This document shows positions 33,687 to 42,402 of a DNA stretch of 52,698 bases, in pieces (position 1 is the stretch's first letter; each line of letters opens with the position of its first letter). Source of the stretch: Panacagrimonas sp052386745. GTDB lineage: Bacteria > Pseudomonadota > Gammaproteobacteria > Nevskiales > Nevskiaceae. Where the stretch lies: positions 1-52,698 of the forward strand of contig JBQTJW010000029.1 of NCBI GenBank assembly GCA_052386745.1, in the 5' to 3' direction. Under the pieces are notes generated by a model that searched no databases, was not told the origin of the DNA, and saw nothing but the letters and a program-made list of their open reading frames with translations. A program made the translations under genes and the position numbers.

Positions 33687-34640
33687 CTACTTCTGCCCCG
33701 CCGGCGCCGCGGGCGCGGAGGCGTAGAACTCGTACTTGCTGCCCCACAGCGCGCTGAGCTTTCCGGCGTTGGCGTAGGCGGTGCGCAGCCAGCGCATGGA
33801 CGCCACGCGGTTGAGCGGGTAACTGGCCGCGCCGAGCACACCGGTGAGCGCGCAGGCCGCCGCGGCGCGCAGCGCGAACGCTGCCGCGGAATGCCAGTGG
33901 TGCGGGCCGTGATGGCCGTTGCGCCAGTGCGTGGTGTGCACCTGTCCGCCGTTGTAGGCGCGCAGCAGGATGTAGCGGCCGCTGAGCCGTGCGGGCGGCA
34001 CCGGCTCGGTGGCGATGGCCTCGTCGCACCACACGATGCGCGCGCCCCGGGTGTGCATGCGCATCAGCAGGTCGCCGTCTTCGCCGCCGATCAGGCCGAG
34101 TTCTTCCTTGAAGGCGATGGATTCGGCGCGCACGTAGCTGCCGCGCAGCAGCGCGTTGCCAAACCACAGGTTCTGCCGCGGAATCGGCGTGCCGGTGGCG
34201 TAACGCGGCAGGGCGTAGAAGCCGCCCTGGCGGATCCAGCCTTCCACGTGGTCCGGCAGCTCGCGGATGAGCGGGCCCATCACGGCATCGGCCTCGAAGC
34301 GCTGGGCACAGTCCATCATCAGGCGCAGCCAGTCCGGCACCACGCGCTCGTCGTCGTCCAGAAACCCCAGCCACTCGCCGCGGGCCAGTTCCACCGTGCG
34401 GTTGCGCGTCAGCGAAATGCTCTGCCTGGGCTGGATGTCGTAGTGCACCGGGAACGGCGCGCCGGCCGCAAAGACTTTCACCACGTGGCGCGCGCTGCCG
34501 GTGGGGTCGTTGTCCACCACCACCACTTCGTCGGGCAGGCGCGTCTGCAGCGCCAGGTCGTGCAGCAGCTCGCCAATCTGCATCTGGCGCTTGTAGGTGC
34601 AGATAAGGACGCTGGTCTTCGGGGAATCGGGATCAGTCAT
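33687..34640 (-). CDS. Family 2 glycosyltransferase
   Basis: A 317-residue GT-A fold enzyme. VLICTYKRQMQIGELLHDL starts the nucleotide-binding fold and is followed by VVVVDNDPTGSA. The metal-binding DxD-type motif is LGFLDDDERV (Asp95-97). A later GGEDGDLLMRM segment is the ED-type acceptor/catalytic region. It would add a sugar from an NDP-sugar to a cell-surface glycan or lipid. No membrane segment is evident apart from a hydrophobic Ala-rich stretch near residues 255-275. It lies 43 bases downstream of the NAD-dependent epimerase gene on the same strand and may be co-transcribed with it. Confidence 0.87.
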   Translation of the reverse strand: MTDPDSPKTSVLICTYKRQMQIGELLHDLALQTRLPDEVVVVDNDPTGSARHVVKVFAAGAPFPVHYDIQPRQSISLTRNRTVELARGEWLGFLDDDERVVPDWLRLMMDCAQRFEADAVMGPLIRELPDHVEGWIRQGGFYALPRYATGTPIPRQNLWFGNALLRGSYVRAESIAFKEELGLIGGEDGDLLMRMHTRGARIVWCDEAIATEPVPPARLSGRYILLRAYNGGQVHTTHWRNGHHGPHHWHSAAAFALRAAAACALTGVLGAASYPLNRVASMRWLRTAYANAGKLSALWGSKYEFYASAPAAPAGQK

Positions 34641-34683
34641 GCGGGCCCATCATGCGGGGTGGAGATGCGCGGTGGTCGCGGAT

Positions 34684-35679
34684 TCATTTCTGCAGGCGGG
34701 CCAGGGCCTCGTCGATGCTCACGCGCGGCGTCCAGCCCAGCGCCGCCTTCGCCCGCGCGTTGCTGTAGCGCAGCGGCTTGAAGTACACGTTCTGGCCTTC
34801 CGGCGTCAGCAGCACCGGTCCACGCAGCGTCTTGCCCAGCAGCGAGGCCAGGCTGCGGGCGACGGCCAGCGCGCAGGCCGCCAGGCCCAGCACCCACATC
34901 GGCACCGCCACCGACCGCACCGGGTGGCCGGACAGGCCGGTGAGCGCGGACACGAAGCGGGACCGCGCGGGCAACCCGTCGTCCACGATGTTGAGCAGCG
35001 TTTCGCGTGCGGCCGGTGCGAGCGCCGCGGCCACCACGGCGTCGGCGCAGTTGTCGATGTAGGTCAGCGGCAGCACGGCATCAGGGGGGCCCATGCGCAG
35101 GAAAATGCCAGAACCGAGCCAGCGGCCGAACGCGGAGTTGGCGAGGTTGTCGGCCCCGAAAATGATGCCCGGACGCAGGATGCAGACCTCGCTGCCGTCC
35201 TTGCCGAAGTCGCGGAACTGGTTTTCCTGCAGCAGCTTCGCGCGCGCATACGGACCTTGTTTGTCAGGGTCTGAAAATACGGGTGAATTTTCGTCAAGCA
35301 GCGAGCCGGCGGCAGGGCGCTCGTAATCGTAGACCGAAAACGAGCTGATCCCCACCAGGCGGCGCACCCCCGCGCTACGCATGGCGGCCAGCAGGTGGGT
35401 GGTGGTGAGCACGGTGTCCTGGTACTGCTGCTCGTAGTGGCCGGACTTGGCCGCGGCCGCGTGCACCAGCACGTCCACGCCGCGCAGGGCGGCGACCAGC
35501 TCCGGCGACGGCCCCAGATCCACGGCCACGGTGGTGGCCTTGGGATGCTTGGACCACACAAACGGCTGGTTGGCCCGCGCGGGGCGCACCAGCGCCAGCA
35601 CCTCGGCGCCGGCGCCCAGTGCGGACAGCACAGTGGCACTGCCCAGAAAACCGGCGGCGCCGGTGACGGCAATCTTCAT
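34684..35679 (-). CDS. NAD-dependent epimerase/dehydratase (extended SDR)
   Basis: A 331-residue Rossmann enzyme with the GAAGFLG motif at residues 7-13, catalytic YARAK (Tyr144, Lys148) and a preceding serine pair (112-113). LRPGIIFGADN and a LPLTYIDNCADAV segment are typical of the extended SDR family that includes nucleotide-sugar epimerases and sterol or flavonoid dehydrogenases. The ATG at 35679 has AGGAG about 9 bases upstream. A hydrophobic stretch near 255-275 could anchor it at the membrane. It precedes the glycosyltransferase gene, so a sugar-modifying role is a reasonable guess. Confidence 0.85.
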   Translation of the reverse strand: MKIAVTGAAGFLGSATVLSALGAGAEVLALVRPARANQPFVWSKHPKATTVAVDLGPSPELVAALRGVDVLVHAAAAKSGHYEQQYQDTVLTTTHLLAAMRSAGVRRLVGISSFSVYDYERPAAGSLLDENSPVFSDPDKQGPYARAKLLQENQFRDFGKDGSEVCILRPGIIFGADNLANSAFGRWLGSGIFLRMGPPDAVLPLTYIDNCADAVVAAALAPAARETLLNIVDDGLPARSRFVSALTGLSGHPVRSVAVPMWVLGLAACALAVARSLASLLGKTLRGPVLLTPEGQNVYFKPLRYSNARAKAALGWTPRVSIDEALARLQK

Positions 35680-35762
35680 CTTCGCGAACTCCTGTTTGAG
35701 CGGCCCCGGACGTGGCGCCGAAAACAACGCGCGGCGCGCAGGCTGGCGGGGTGCGTGGAGGG

Positions 35763-36797
35763 TCAGAGGTCGTTCAGCGCGGCCTCAACCCGGCCCGACC
35801 GGTAGAAGGGTTCCAGCACGCCGCGTACCTGGGCTTCCAGCCGCCCGGCCTTGTGCAGCGCCTGCACCAGCTGCGGGGCGAAGCGCTGCGCCTCGTCGGC
35901 GATGCGCGAACGGGCGATGCCGCAGTCGTCCAGCAGGCTGTTCACCGTCTGCGTGCCGTATTTCGCAAAGTAGCGCTCCACGCCGTCGTCGATGGCCGTG
36001 CGCACGAAGGGCGTGGTGCGCAGGTCCTTCCAGCAGGCCAGCAGCGTGAGGTAGATGCCCTCCATGTCGCCGGACGACAGGCTGGCGCGCAACTCGCCCA
36101 GCCGGGTCTTGCCGAAGTGCCGCCACGATTCCACCGCCGCCTCGCGCAGCACGGGGTCGTGGGTGCCGTCGAGCATGGGTTCGGCGGTCTTCAGCGAGAC
36201 CCGGCCCACGCTGCTGCCCAGGTATTTCTTGATGCCTTCCTCCAGCGAGGCCTCGATGCCCGAGGTGGCGCGGCCGATCACCGCGCGGCTCAGCTTCATG
36301 GCCGAGCGCGCGCCGGGAATGAACGAGGAGACCGCCGCCCCGCGCACCAGGTAATCGCGGATGCCGTTGTAGAGCAGGTCGGAGGCCATGCGTTCGTAGA
36401 ACGGGCTGCCGATCACCGCCTCCACCACCTGGCGGCGCACCGCGCGCAGCGCCAGGCAGTGGTCCAGCAGTTCCTCGAAGCGTGCCTGCGACAGCAGGTC
36501 GCCGAGCCGCGTGCGGTCGTGCGCCGGGTTGTCATGCAGCGCGCGGGCAAGGTCGCGGATCACCTCCGGCAGGCGCTCGCCCAGGTCGAACTCCACCAGG
36601 TAATGCCGCAGCGCCGCCTTCACCGTCTCGCGGCTCACCAGCGCCTCCAGCGGCAGGGCGCCAGCCTCGTCGAGCGCGGCATCCACCAGTTCCTCCACGA
36701 AGGGCCGCAGCTTCTTGCCACCGAGCTGCTCGATGACGAACGCGACGTGCGCGTCCAGCAGCGCCGTCGCCGGGCCAGGCTTGAGTTTCTTCTTCAC
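35763..36797 (-). CDS. Conserved-type helical protein of unknown function
   Basis: A 344-residue protein, mostly alpha-helical by composition, with a basic N-terminus (MKKKLKPG) and no signal peptide or membrane segment. It appears to contain two related all-helical halves with repeated ALPLEALVSRE- or SRETVKAALRHYLV-like segments and a GTHDPVLREAAVESW segment. A Gly/Ser-rich stretch RGAAVSSFIPGARSAM lies in the middle. No family was recognised. The start is a GTG with only a weak upstream site. It lies 83 bases upstream of the epimerase gene on the same strand and may share its transcript. Confidence 0.7.
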   Translation of the reverse strand: MKKKLKPGPATALLDAHVAFVIEQLGGKKLRPFVEELVDAALDEAGALPLEALVSRETVKAALRHYLVEFDLGERLPEVIRDLARALHDNPAHDRTRLGDLLSQARFEELLDHCLALRAVRRQVVEAVIGSPFYERMASDLLYNGIRDYLVRGAAVSSFIPGARSAMKLSRAVIGRATSGIEASLEEGIKKYLGSSVGRVSLKTAEPMLDGTHDPVLREAAVESWRHFGKTRLGELRASLSSGDMEGIYLTLLACWKDLRTTPFVRTAIDDGVERYFAKYGTQTVNSLLDDCGIARSRIADEAQRFAPQLVQALHKAGRLEAQVRGVLEPFYRSGRVEAALNDL

Positions 36798-36842
36798 GCT
36801 TCGAATGCTCGACGGGAAAGGCCTAGCCTACTACTGCCGGAA

Positions 36843-36894
36843 CCCGCGGCGTTCATGAACCGCGGGAGGCAGCGGCGAGACACCGTCTCGCCGC
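36843..36894 (-). terminator. Two adjacent hairpins downstream of the M6 protease gene
   Basis: One inverted repeat pairs cccgcgg (36843-36849) with ccgcggg (36860-36866). The second is a perfect 10-base stem, gcggcgagac (36872-36881) and gtctcgccgc (36885-36894), with a 3-base loop. They lie about 125-180 bases beyond the stop of the minus-strand metalloprotease gene, and no T-run follows. A terminator or RNA-stability role is possible. Confidence 0.4.
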
Positions 36895-37019
36895 CTACCT
36901 CATGCGTCCTCGTGGCAGGCGCGTCATCGCATCCTGGAAGCAGCGCGAACGCTCGCTCTGAAGCGACAAGGTTTCACGCAACCCCCAACCGATTGATCAG
37001 GCGCGTGCTCGCGACGACC

Positions 37020-38462
37020 TCACAACACGGTCACGCTGATCTTCATCGTGTCCGCACCGGGCGTTCCGCTGACGCTGAGGGACACGCCGGTCCATTTCCC
37101 ATCGGGCAAATTGAGCGGCGGCTTGGTGGTCCGGCCGATTTTCCGCTTGCTGCCGAAGGGGTAGAGATCCCCAGTGTCGCCGCGGTTGCCCTGGCCGAAA
37201 ATCTTGGCGAGATCGCGCCGACCGTCGGCCTGCACCAGTTCGATGGCAAGACGGTTTTCGTCGTTCACATTGTCGATGCGTTCGTCGACGACGTAGACCG
37301 CGATGCCCTCGTCCGGGGAGAACGCGTCCTGCCCACGCCTGCGCCGGTATTCGACGACGATGTACTGCGTCTCGGCCATCGTCGCAGGGTTGTGGATGTA
37401 GACAATGCTGCCGCCCTCCGCCGCCGGCTTGAGCACGATGTTCTGGGTGGTCTTGGTGACCAGTTGCGGCACGATCCAGCCCTGGAACATGCGCAGCATG
37501 CCGTTGGGCAGGACCGGCGTGAGGCCGTTGTTGCCCCAGGATCCGGCGGCCATGAGGCAGTAGTTGCCGAGGCCGTTGGACTGCATCTGCTCCACCTGGC
37601 CGGTGTCGTAGTAGTCGGCCCAGCGCGCTGCCAGGTGCCCCCATTCGTGGGCGCAGACGCCCATGTTGCAGTCCTCGGGCACGGTGAGGTACGTGCTCAC
37701 GGACAGGTTGGGGCCCACCGGCACCCCGCCCGGAACAATCCACTTGTGGCTCCAGATATCGTCCCGGGACGTGGTCTGCTCGGCGCCCGCACCGGCGTGG
37801 ATGACGAACAGGGCGGTCACCAGGTGTTCGCCGAGCACGTCGTAAGGCGTGAAGTCCACACCGGCCTGCTTCGCCGCCAGCACGGCGTCCCGCACCATCC
37901 CCGGAGCGTTGCGGGGAAACGAGTCGCCCAGGCCGGAGTTGGCGTCGGTGTAGAAGCTCAGCGGCTGGGGCATGCGAAACCAGCCGAAGACCTTGCCCTG
38001 AACGTCGATCCCCGCACCCGTGCCGGCGTCCCAGTTGCTCACCCCGCGGTAGTAGTCGCGCATGCTCCCGGTGGGAAACACCCCGTTCTCGCTGAACAGC
38101 ATCTGCTCGAAAAACGCCGGCGACCGGTTGCTGCTGCGCGGCCGGTCGGCAAAATCCACCAGCAGCACCAGCGTCTGGATGACCCCCTTGAGCTTCTTGG
38201 TCGGCCGGGAGATGAGTTGTGCGCTGTGGCTGGGCGCGTGCGCGAGCGCACCGTCGTCCAGGCCCACGAAGTTCTCGCCGCGCCGGCTGGATCTCCACAC
38301 GGCGTAGTACTGCGCGAACGTCATGCTCTTGGGCAGGCGGCGCGCTTCCTTCAATTCCAGGAAGCGCGCGTACAGCTGCGCCATGGCGTCGGGCGACAAG
38401 GGCACCGGGCAGAAGGCCTGCTTGCAGGTGTGGTGATGCAGGGGTTTGACGGCGTGGAACAT
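37020..38462 (-). CDS. M6-type (immune inhibitor A-like) metalloprotease domain protein
   Basis: A 480-residue protein with the M6 zinc site AHEWGHLAARWADYYD (HEWGH at 272-276) and the family segments TLVLLVDFADRP, FFEQMLFSENGVFPTGSMRDYY and YCLMAAGSWGNNGLTPV. A further segment DAFSPDEGIAVYVVDE resembles the C-terminal part of the catalytic unit. The ATG at 38462 has AGGAGG about 9 bases upstream. No typical Sec signal follows it: the N-terminus is MFHAVKPLHHHTCKQ. The protein may therefore be intracellular or leave by a non-Sec route, unlike most M6 proteases. A beta-rich C-terminal segment could assist folding or targeting. Confidence 0.82.
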   Translation of the reverse strand: MFHAVKPLHHHTCKQAFCPVPLSPDAMAQLYARFLELKEARRLPKSMTFAQYYAVWRSSRRGENFVGLDDGALAHAPSHSAQLISRPTKKLKGVIQTLVLLVDFADRPRSSNRSPAFFEQMLFSENGVFPTGSMRDYYRGVSNWDAGTGAGIDVQGKVFGWFRMPQPLSFYTDANSGLGDSFPRNAPGMVRDAVLAAKQAGVDFTPYDVLGEHLVTALFVIHAGAGAEQTTSRDDIWSHKWIVPGGVPVGPNLSVSTYLTVPEDCNMGVCAHEWGHLAARWADYYDTGQVEQMQSNGLGNYCLMAAGSWGNNGLTPVLPNGMLRMFQGWIVPQLVTKTTQNIVLKPAAEGGSIVYIHNPATMAETQYIVVEYRRRRGQDAFSPDEGIAVYVVDERIDNVNDENRLAIELVQADGRRDLAKIFGQGNRGDTGDLYPFGSKRKIGRTTKPPLNLPDGKWTGVSLSVSGTPGADTMKISVTVL

Positions 38463-38847
38463 GGTCTGCGTCCTCCTGGTTGTTGCGATGGGACACGACA
38501 GCCGCGAAGCAGCGGTCCTTTTTTTGGCGTCACCGCGTTGGCGACCTGTCGTCGGATTCCAGCGGGGCTGCGCTCCCGGAACCGCTTGACAGGGCCACGC
38601 GATCATGTTCCGCAGCAGGGCCGAGCAAAAGTGGCGGCCGCCCGTTTCGGCGGACACTTTGTGACGTGCTTCTCAGGCAGGGAGGGTGGACGTTGCCGCG
38701 GAGGCGCGCCGAGCCTCCGCTCCGGCCCGGGAAACCGCTGGCATCGGAACCTGTTTGCGTCGATGCCGTGAATTCTCCTGATCCCGCACGGGTTTGAACT
38801 GGCTGACGCGGCGATGGCACGGGCGCTGCACGCAGCCGCGCGCGGTT
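38463..38847. other. 385-base stretch without a recognisable gene
   Basis: The part next to the metalloprotease start contains its AGGAGG site and presumably its promoter. A hairpin pairing gcggaggc (38698-38705) with gcctccgc (38713-38720) lies about 130 bases beyond the HPP-CBS gene and may end that transcript. Open frames here on both strands are arginine/proline-rich and resemble no family. Confidence 0.4.
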
Positions 38848-40050
38848 CTACCGCCCAGGCTCCTCGCGCGCTTCCGGCTCCACCACCCGCGCCAGGGCGC
38901 GCACGAAATCGGACTGGGTGAGAATGCCCACGAGCTTGCCGTCGCCATCCACCACCGGCAGATGGTGGTGGTCGTCTTCCGAGAACGACGACAGCAGGTC
39001 CACAATCAGCCGGTCCTCGCGCGCCACGCGCACGCGCCGGGTCATGATCTGGCCGACCACCTCGGGCTTGGTGGACGAGAGCGTGCCGCTGGCGCGCACC
39101 AGTTCCTTCACCCGCCCGCCCAGCCCGTCCGGCGCGTCGAGATTGGCCTGCCGCAGGAAGTCGGCCCGCGTGACAATGCCGACGACGCGGCCGGTGCGGT
39201 CGGTCACCGGCAGTGCCTTCACGCGGTGGCGCCGCATGAGCGCCCAGGTGGCTTCCAGCCGGTCGCCAAACTGCACGGTGACCGGGTTGCGCGACATGAT
39301 GTCCGCGCAGCGCAGCCCCCCGAACAGGCGGTGGTAGGCGTTGAGCTCGGTCTGGCGCAGCAGGTTTTCCAGGTCGTCGCGGCTCACGTCCAGCACCTCG
39401 TTGTAGCGGGCCAGCGCCTTGTCGAAGTCCGCCGAGCTGAAGCGCGAAGGCACTTCGCCCGCCGCCGGCAGCCTGGCCGCGGAAACCTGGGCATGCGGGT
39501 AGCGCCGCCCGGTGGCGTGGTGCCAGGCGATGCCGGCGAGCACCAGCAGCAGGGTGTTGATGGCCACCGGGAACAGCGCGAACACGAAGTCGTGAATGCC
39601 CAGCAGCACCGTGGTCAGCGCCACCGCGCCCCCGGGCGGATGCAGGCAGCGCAGCGCCAGCATGGCGCCGATGGCCAGGCTCACCGCCGCGGCGGCCACC
39701 ACCGGCAGAGGCCCGCCGATTCCGAGCACGCAGGCTATGCCGACCAGCGCCGACACCGCGTTGCCGCCGACTGCGGCCCAGGGCTGGGCCATGGGTCCGG
39801 CCGGCGCGGCGAACACCAGCACGGTGGTCGCGCCCAGCGGCGCCACCAGCCAGGCGCCGGCCATCGCCCAGGCACCCGCCAGCCAGTGGCTGAGCAGCGC
39901 CGCCAGCACCAGGCCGAGCGCCGCGCCGGCGACCACGCGCAGGCGCTCGCGCGGGCCGATCGTGACCGGCGCCGGCCACAGCAGCGCGGGCAGGTCCAGC
40001 CGCTGGCGCAAGCGGATCAGGTCCGGTTCGGGCGGGGGAGGCGAGGGCAT
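38848..40050 (-). CDS. HPP-family membrane protein with tandem CBS domains
   Basis: A 400-residue protein with about four membrane helices (35-170) carrying the family signature LHPPGGA (from 136), then a linker and two CBS domains. The first (about 248-312) has CADIMSRNPVTVQFGD and VGIVTRADFL; the second (about 330-390) has VGQIMTRRVRVAREDRLIVD and VGILTQSDFVRAL. CBS pairs bind adenine nucleotides and usually regulate an attached transporter. HPP proteins are linked to anion, including nitrite, transport in some organisms. This suggests nucleotide-sensing control of a small-ion transporter. The start has only a weak GGGCGG upstream. Confidence 0.88.
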   Translation of the reverse strand: MPSPPPPEPDLIRLRQRLDLPALLWPAPVTIGPRERLRVVAGAALGLVLAALLSHWLAGAWAMAGAWLVAPLGATTVLVFAAPAGPMAQPWAAVGGNAVSALVGIACVLGIGGPLPVVAAAAVSLAIGAMLALRCLHPPGGAVALTTVLLGIHDFVFALFPVAINTLLLVLAGIAWHHATGRRYPHAQVSAARLPAAGEVPSRFSSADFDKALARYNEVLDVSRDDLENLLRQTELNAYHRLFGGLRCADIMSRNPVTVQFGDRLEATWALMRRHRVKALPVTDRTGRVVGIVTRADFLRQANLDAPDGLGGRVKELVRASGTLSSTKPEVVGQIMTRRVRVAREDRLIVDLLSSFSEDDHHHLPVVDGDGKLVGILTQSDFVRALARVVEPEAREEPGR

Positions 40051-40099
40051 CCGCCCAGTTTATCGCGCGGGCCGCGTGGCTCCGGACGGGCTGCCGCCG

Positions 40100-40993
40100 T
40101 CATCCGGCGCGCAGGATCTGCCGCAGCGCCGCGTCCAGCCCCGGCGCCTGGAACTCGAAGCCGGCGCCACGGGCCGCGTCCGGCAGCACCTTCTGGCTGC
40201 CCAGCAGCAGGCCGGACATCTCGCCGAACAGGCCGCGCAGCACGAACGCCGGCATCGGCAGCAGGGCCGGACGGTGCAGCGCCTGCGCCAGCAGGCGGGT
40301 GAAGTCCTCGTTACGCAGCGGTTCGGGGCTGGTGGCGTTGAAAGCGCCGGAAAGTTCGGGTGATTCGGTTAGCCAGCGGATCAGGCGAACCAGGTCCGCG
40401 CGCGTGATCCAGCTCATCCACTGCCGGCCCGAGCCCAGGCGCCCGCCGGCGCCGAGCCGAAACGCGGGCAGCATGCGGGCCAGCGCGCCGCCGTCGCGGT
40501 CCAGCACGATGCCGGTGCGGATGCGGCACACGCGCACGCCCAGGGCCTCTGCCGCCTGGGCCTGCGCCTCCCAGTCGCGGCACAGCCGGGCGGCGAAGTC
40601 CGTGCCTGGCGCGGAGCTTTCGGTGAGCGCCTCGTCGCCGCGATCGCCGTACCAGCCGATCGCCGAGCCGTTGACCAGGCTCTCCGGCGGCTGCGGCTGG
40701 CGGCGCATCCAGTCCACCAGTTCGCGGGTGAAATCCACGCGGCTGCGCACGAACGCCGCTTTCAGCCGCGCGTTCCAGCGCCCGGACGCCAGCGCCTCGC
40801 CCTGCAGGTTGATGACGCTGCCGATGCCCTGCGCCTGGTCCAGCGCGCAGATGCATTCCACCGCCGGCGGCAGGATGGCGCGGGCCCGGTCTGGCGCGCG
40901 CGTGAGCACGGTCACGGCATGGCCGGATGCCAGGAGCGACGGGCACAGCGCCTGCCCGATGAAGCCGCTGCCGCCGGTGACGAGAAATTTCAT
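40100..40993 (-). CDS. yfcH: TIGR01777-family epimerase (YfcH-like)
   Basis: A 297-residue SDR-like protein with TGGSGFIGQAL at the N-terminus (Rossmann Gly motif 7-13), LVNGSAIGWYGDRGDE in the middle and VRICRIRTGIVL-like VRVCRIRTGIVLDRDGGAL, then MSWITRADLVRLI and the C-terminal LGSQKVLPDAARGAGFEF. These are the hallmarks of the YfcH/SulA-like epimerase family, whose reaction is unknown. The ATG at 40993 has GGAG about 9 bases upstream. It is on the same strand as the HPP-CBS gene, 49 bases upstream of it, and could form an operon with it. Confidence 0.9.
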   Translation of the reverse strand: MKFLVTGGSGFIGQALCPSLLASGHAVTVLTRAPDRARAILPPAVECICALDQAQGIGSVINLQGEALASGRWNARLKAAFVRSRVDFTRELVDWMRRQPQPPESLVNGSAIGWYGDRGDEALTESSAPGTDFAARLCRDWEAQAQAAEALGVRVCRIRTGIVLDRDGGALARMLPAFRLGAGGRLGSGRQWMSWITRADLVRLIRWLTESPELSGAFNATSPEPLRNEDFTRLLAQALHRPALLPMPAFVLRGLFGEMSGLLLGSQKVLPDAARGAGFEFQAPGLDAALRQILRAG

Positions 40994-41060
40994 GGAGCGC
41001 TCCGCTTGCGAACCCGGGCCCTTGCAGACCGGGGCTCGGCGGAGGCTCCCGGAGGCACCT

Positions 41061-41549
41061 TCAGTCGAGCATCCGCAGCTGCTGGGCCGAAACGCCGATG
41101 CGATCAATCACCTGATCGACCAGGGTGTAGTAGTCCCGGTGGATGCACTGCTTGCTGCGATCGACGTGCCGGGCGATGACTTTGGGCCAGGGCGGCGGCA
41201 GGATGCAATGGCCGAAGCTCAGGTCCCGGCTATCGACGTATTCGGCCCGGATTTCCGACGCCGAATGCTGGAACGTCACCTTCACCCACTGGCCCCTTTC
41301 GCTGGACGTGCTCGCGCTGAAAGCGCTGGCCGTCTCGTCGGCCAATTGCCAGTCGGATGCCAGTGCGCTCCATTTCAGTGCGCGACCCGCGTCGACCGCG
41401 CTCAGTTTGTGGCCGGAGATGTCGTAGGTCCGCACCGGCTCGAACGGCGCCTGGTGCATGGTGCTGGCCAGGCCGAGGCTGGGCACGGCCAGCATCCAGG
41501 CAGCCAGGGAGGATCGTAGGGCTTTGGTCTCAAATCGTTTTGTTCTCAT
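41061..41549 (-). CDS. Small secreted protein of unknown function
   Basis: A 162-residue protein with a likely signal peptide (SLAAWMLAVPSLGLAS). The mature part has alternating beta-like segments (GQWVKVTFQHSASEIRAEYV) and a YYTLVDQVIDRIGVSA C-terminal helix. Two cysteines (HCILPPP and KQCIHRDYY) could pair. No family was recognised. There is no clear ribosome site before the ATG at 41549, so the start is moderately uncertain. Confidence 0.6.
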   Translation of the reverse strand: MRTKRFETKALRSSLAAWMLAVPSLGLASTMHQAPFEPVRTYDISGHKLSAVDAGRALKWSALASDWQLADETASAFSASTSSERGQWVKVTFQHSASEIRAEYVDSRDLSFGHCILPPPWPKVIARHVDRSKQCIHRDYYTLVDQVIDRIGVSAQQLRMLD

Positions 41550-41760
41550 GGGTCGGTAAGGGAGGCAGGTTGTGACGGGTTCCCCGAGGCTCCGACCTTA
41601 CCAGAGCTCCGCACCATTGTGGTGCTGTGCGCACCAATCGAGAACACTTGACTTGCGCTGATGTGGTGCAGCAGTCAAGGGGGTGGGTTCACCCGCGTGG
41701 CTCGGCCGTTCGACCCGTTCCCGTTCGGCCCGCCGGAGCTTCCCAAGCAGTCGGTACCGC

Positions 41761-42402
41761 TCAGAACCGGTACGCGCCTTCCTTCATCACCTTCGCCACG
41801 CGGCGCATGAGTTCGCGCACCGGCGCCGGCAGCGGGTTGCCGCCGCGGTCTTCGGCCTCGCGGCCGTGGCGCTGCTCGTCTGCCTGCATGGCGTGCAGGA
41901 CTTCGCGCGACTTCGTGTCCTCGGCCGGCAGGCGCTGGATGTGCTCGTCCAGGTGCTCGGCCACCTGGCGCTCGGTTTCGGCGACGAAGCCCAGGCTCCA
42001 GCGATCGCCGAACAGGCCGGCCACCGCGCCCATGGCGTAGGACGCGCCGTACCACAGCGGGCGCAGGCGGCTGGGGTGATCGTCCAGCTCCTGCAGGCGC
42101 TGCTCGCACCAGTCCAGGTGCTGCTGTTCCTCGGCCGCGGCGGCCAGGAGGTGACGGCGTGTGTCCTCGCCGCGGGCGGTCAGCGCCTGCCCGTGGTAGA
42201 GCCCCTGCGCCGCCACCTCGCCGGCGTGGTTGACGCGCATGAGATTGGCGGCCTCGCGCTTCTGCGCGTCCGGCAGGCCGGAGCGGTCCGCGTGCGCGGG
42301 CAGCCGCGCTTCAGGCCGGCCACGCTGCGCCAGCCCGGCCAGGCCCTGGCCGAGCCCGATCAGCAGGCGGTCGGCCGGCGAGTAGTGTCGGTGGTCGCTC
42401 AT
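41761..42402 (-). CDS. coq7: Demethoxyubiquinone hydroxylase
   Basis: A 213-residue di-iron enzyme that hydroxylates the ring of demethoxyubiquinone in ubiquinone synthesis. The six ligands are visible: Glu62 in NHAGEVAAQGLYHGQAL, Glu92 and His95 in EEQQHLDW, Glu144 in ETERQVAEHL, and Glu176 and His179 in DEQRHG. The two-fold repeat of about 80 residues is typical of the ferritin-like Coq7 fold. It is an inner-membrane-associated protein. Its ATG directly follows the stop of the upstream SanA-like gene with no spacer, so the two genes are co-translated. Confidence 0.96.
   Translation of the reverse strand: MSDHRHYSPADRLLIGLGQGLAGLAQRGRPEARLPAHADRSGLPDAQKREAANLMRVNHAGEVAAQGLYHGQALTARGEDTRRHLLAAAAEEQQHLDWCEQRLQELDDHPSRLRPLWYGASYAMGAVAGLFGDRWSLGFVAETERQVAEHLDEHIQRLPAEDTKSREVLHAMQADEQRHGREAEDRGGNPLPAPVRELMRRVAKVMKEGAYRF

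Noticed and set aside
38698..38720. Hairpin as a definite terminator
   Set aside because: The stem is only 8 bases, the loop is 7 bases, no T-run follows, and it is 130 bases from the stop.
35712..38771. A plus-strand open frame of about 1000 codons
   Set aside because: It runs antisense across two unrelated minus-strand genes and the gap between them, and has no motif.
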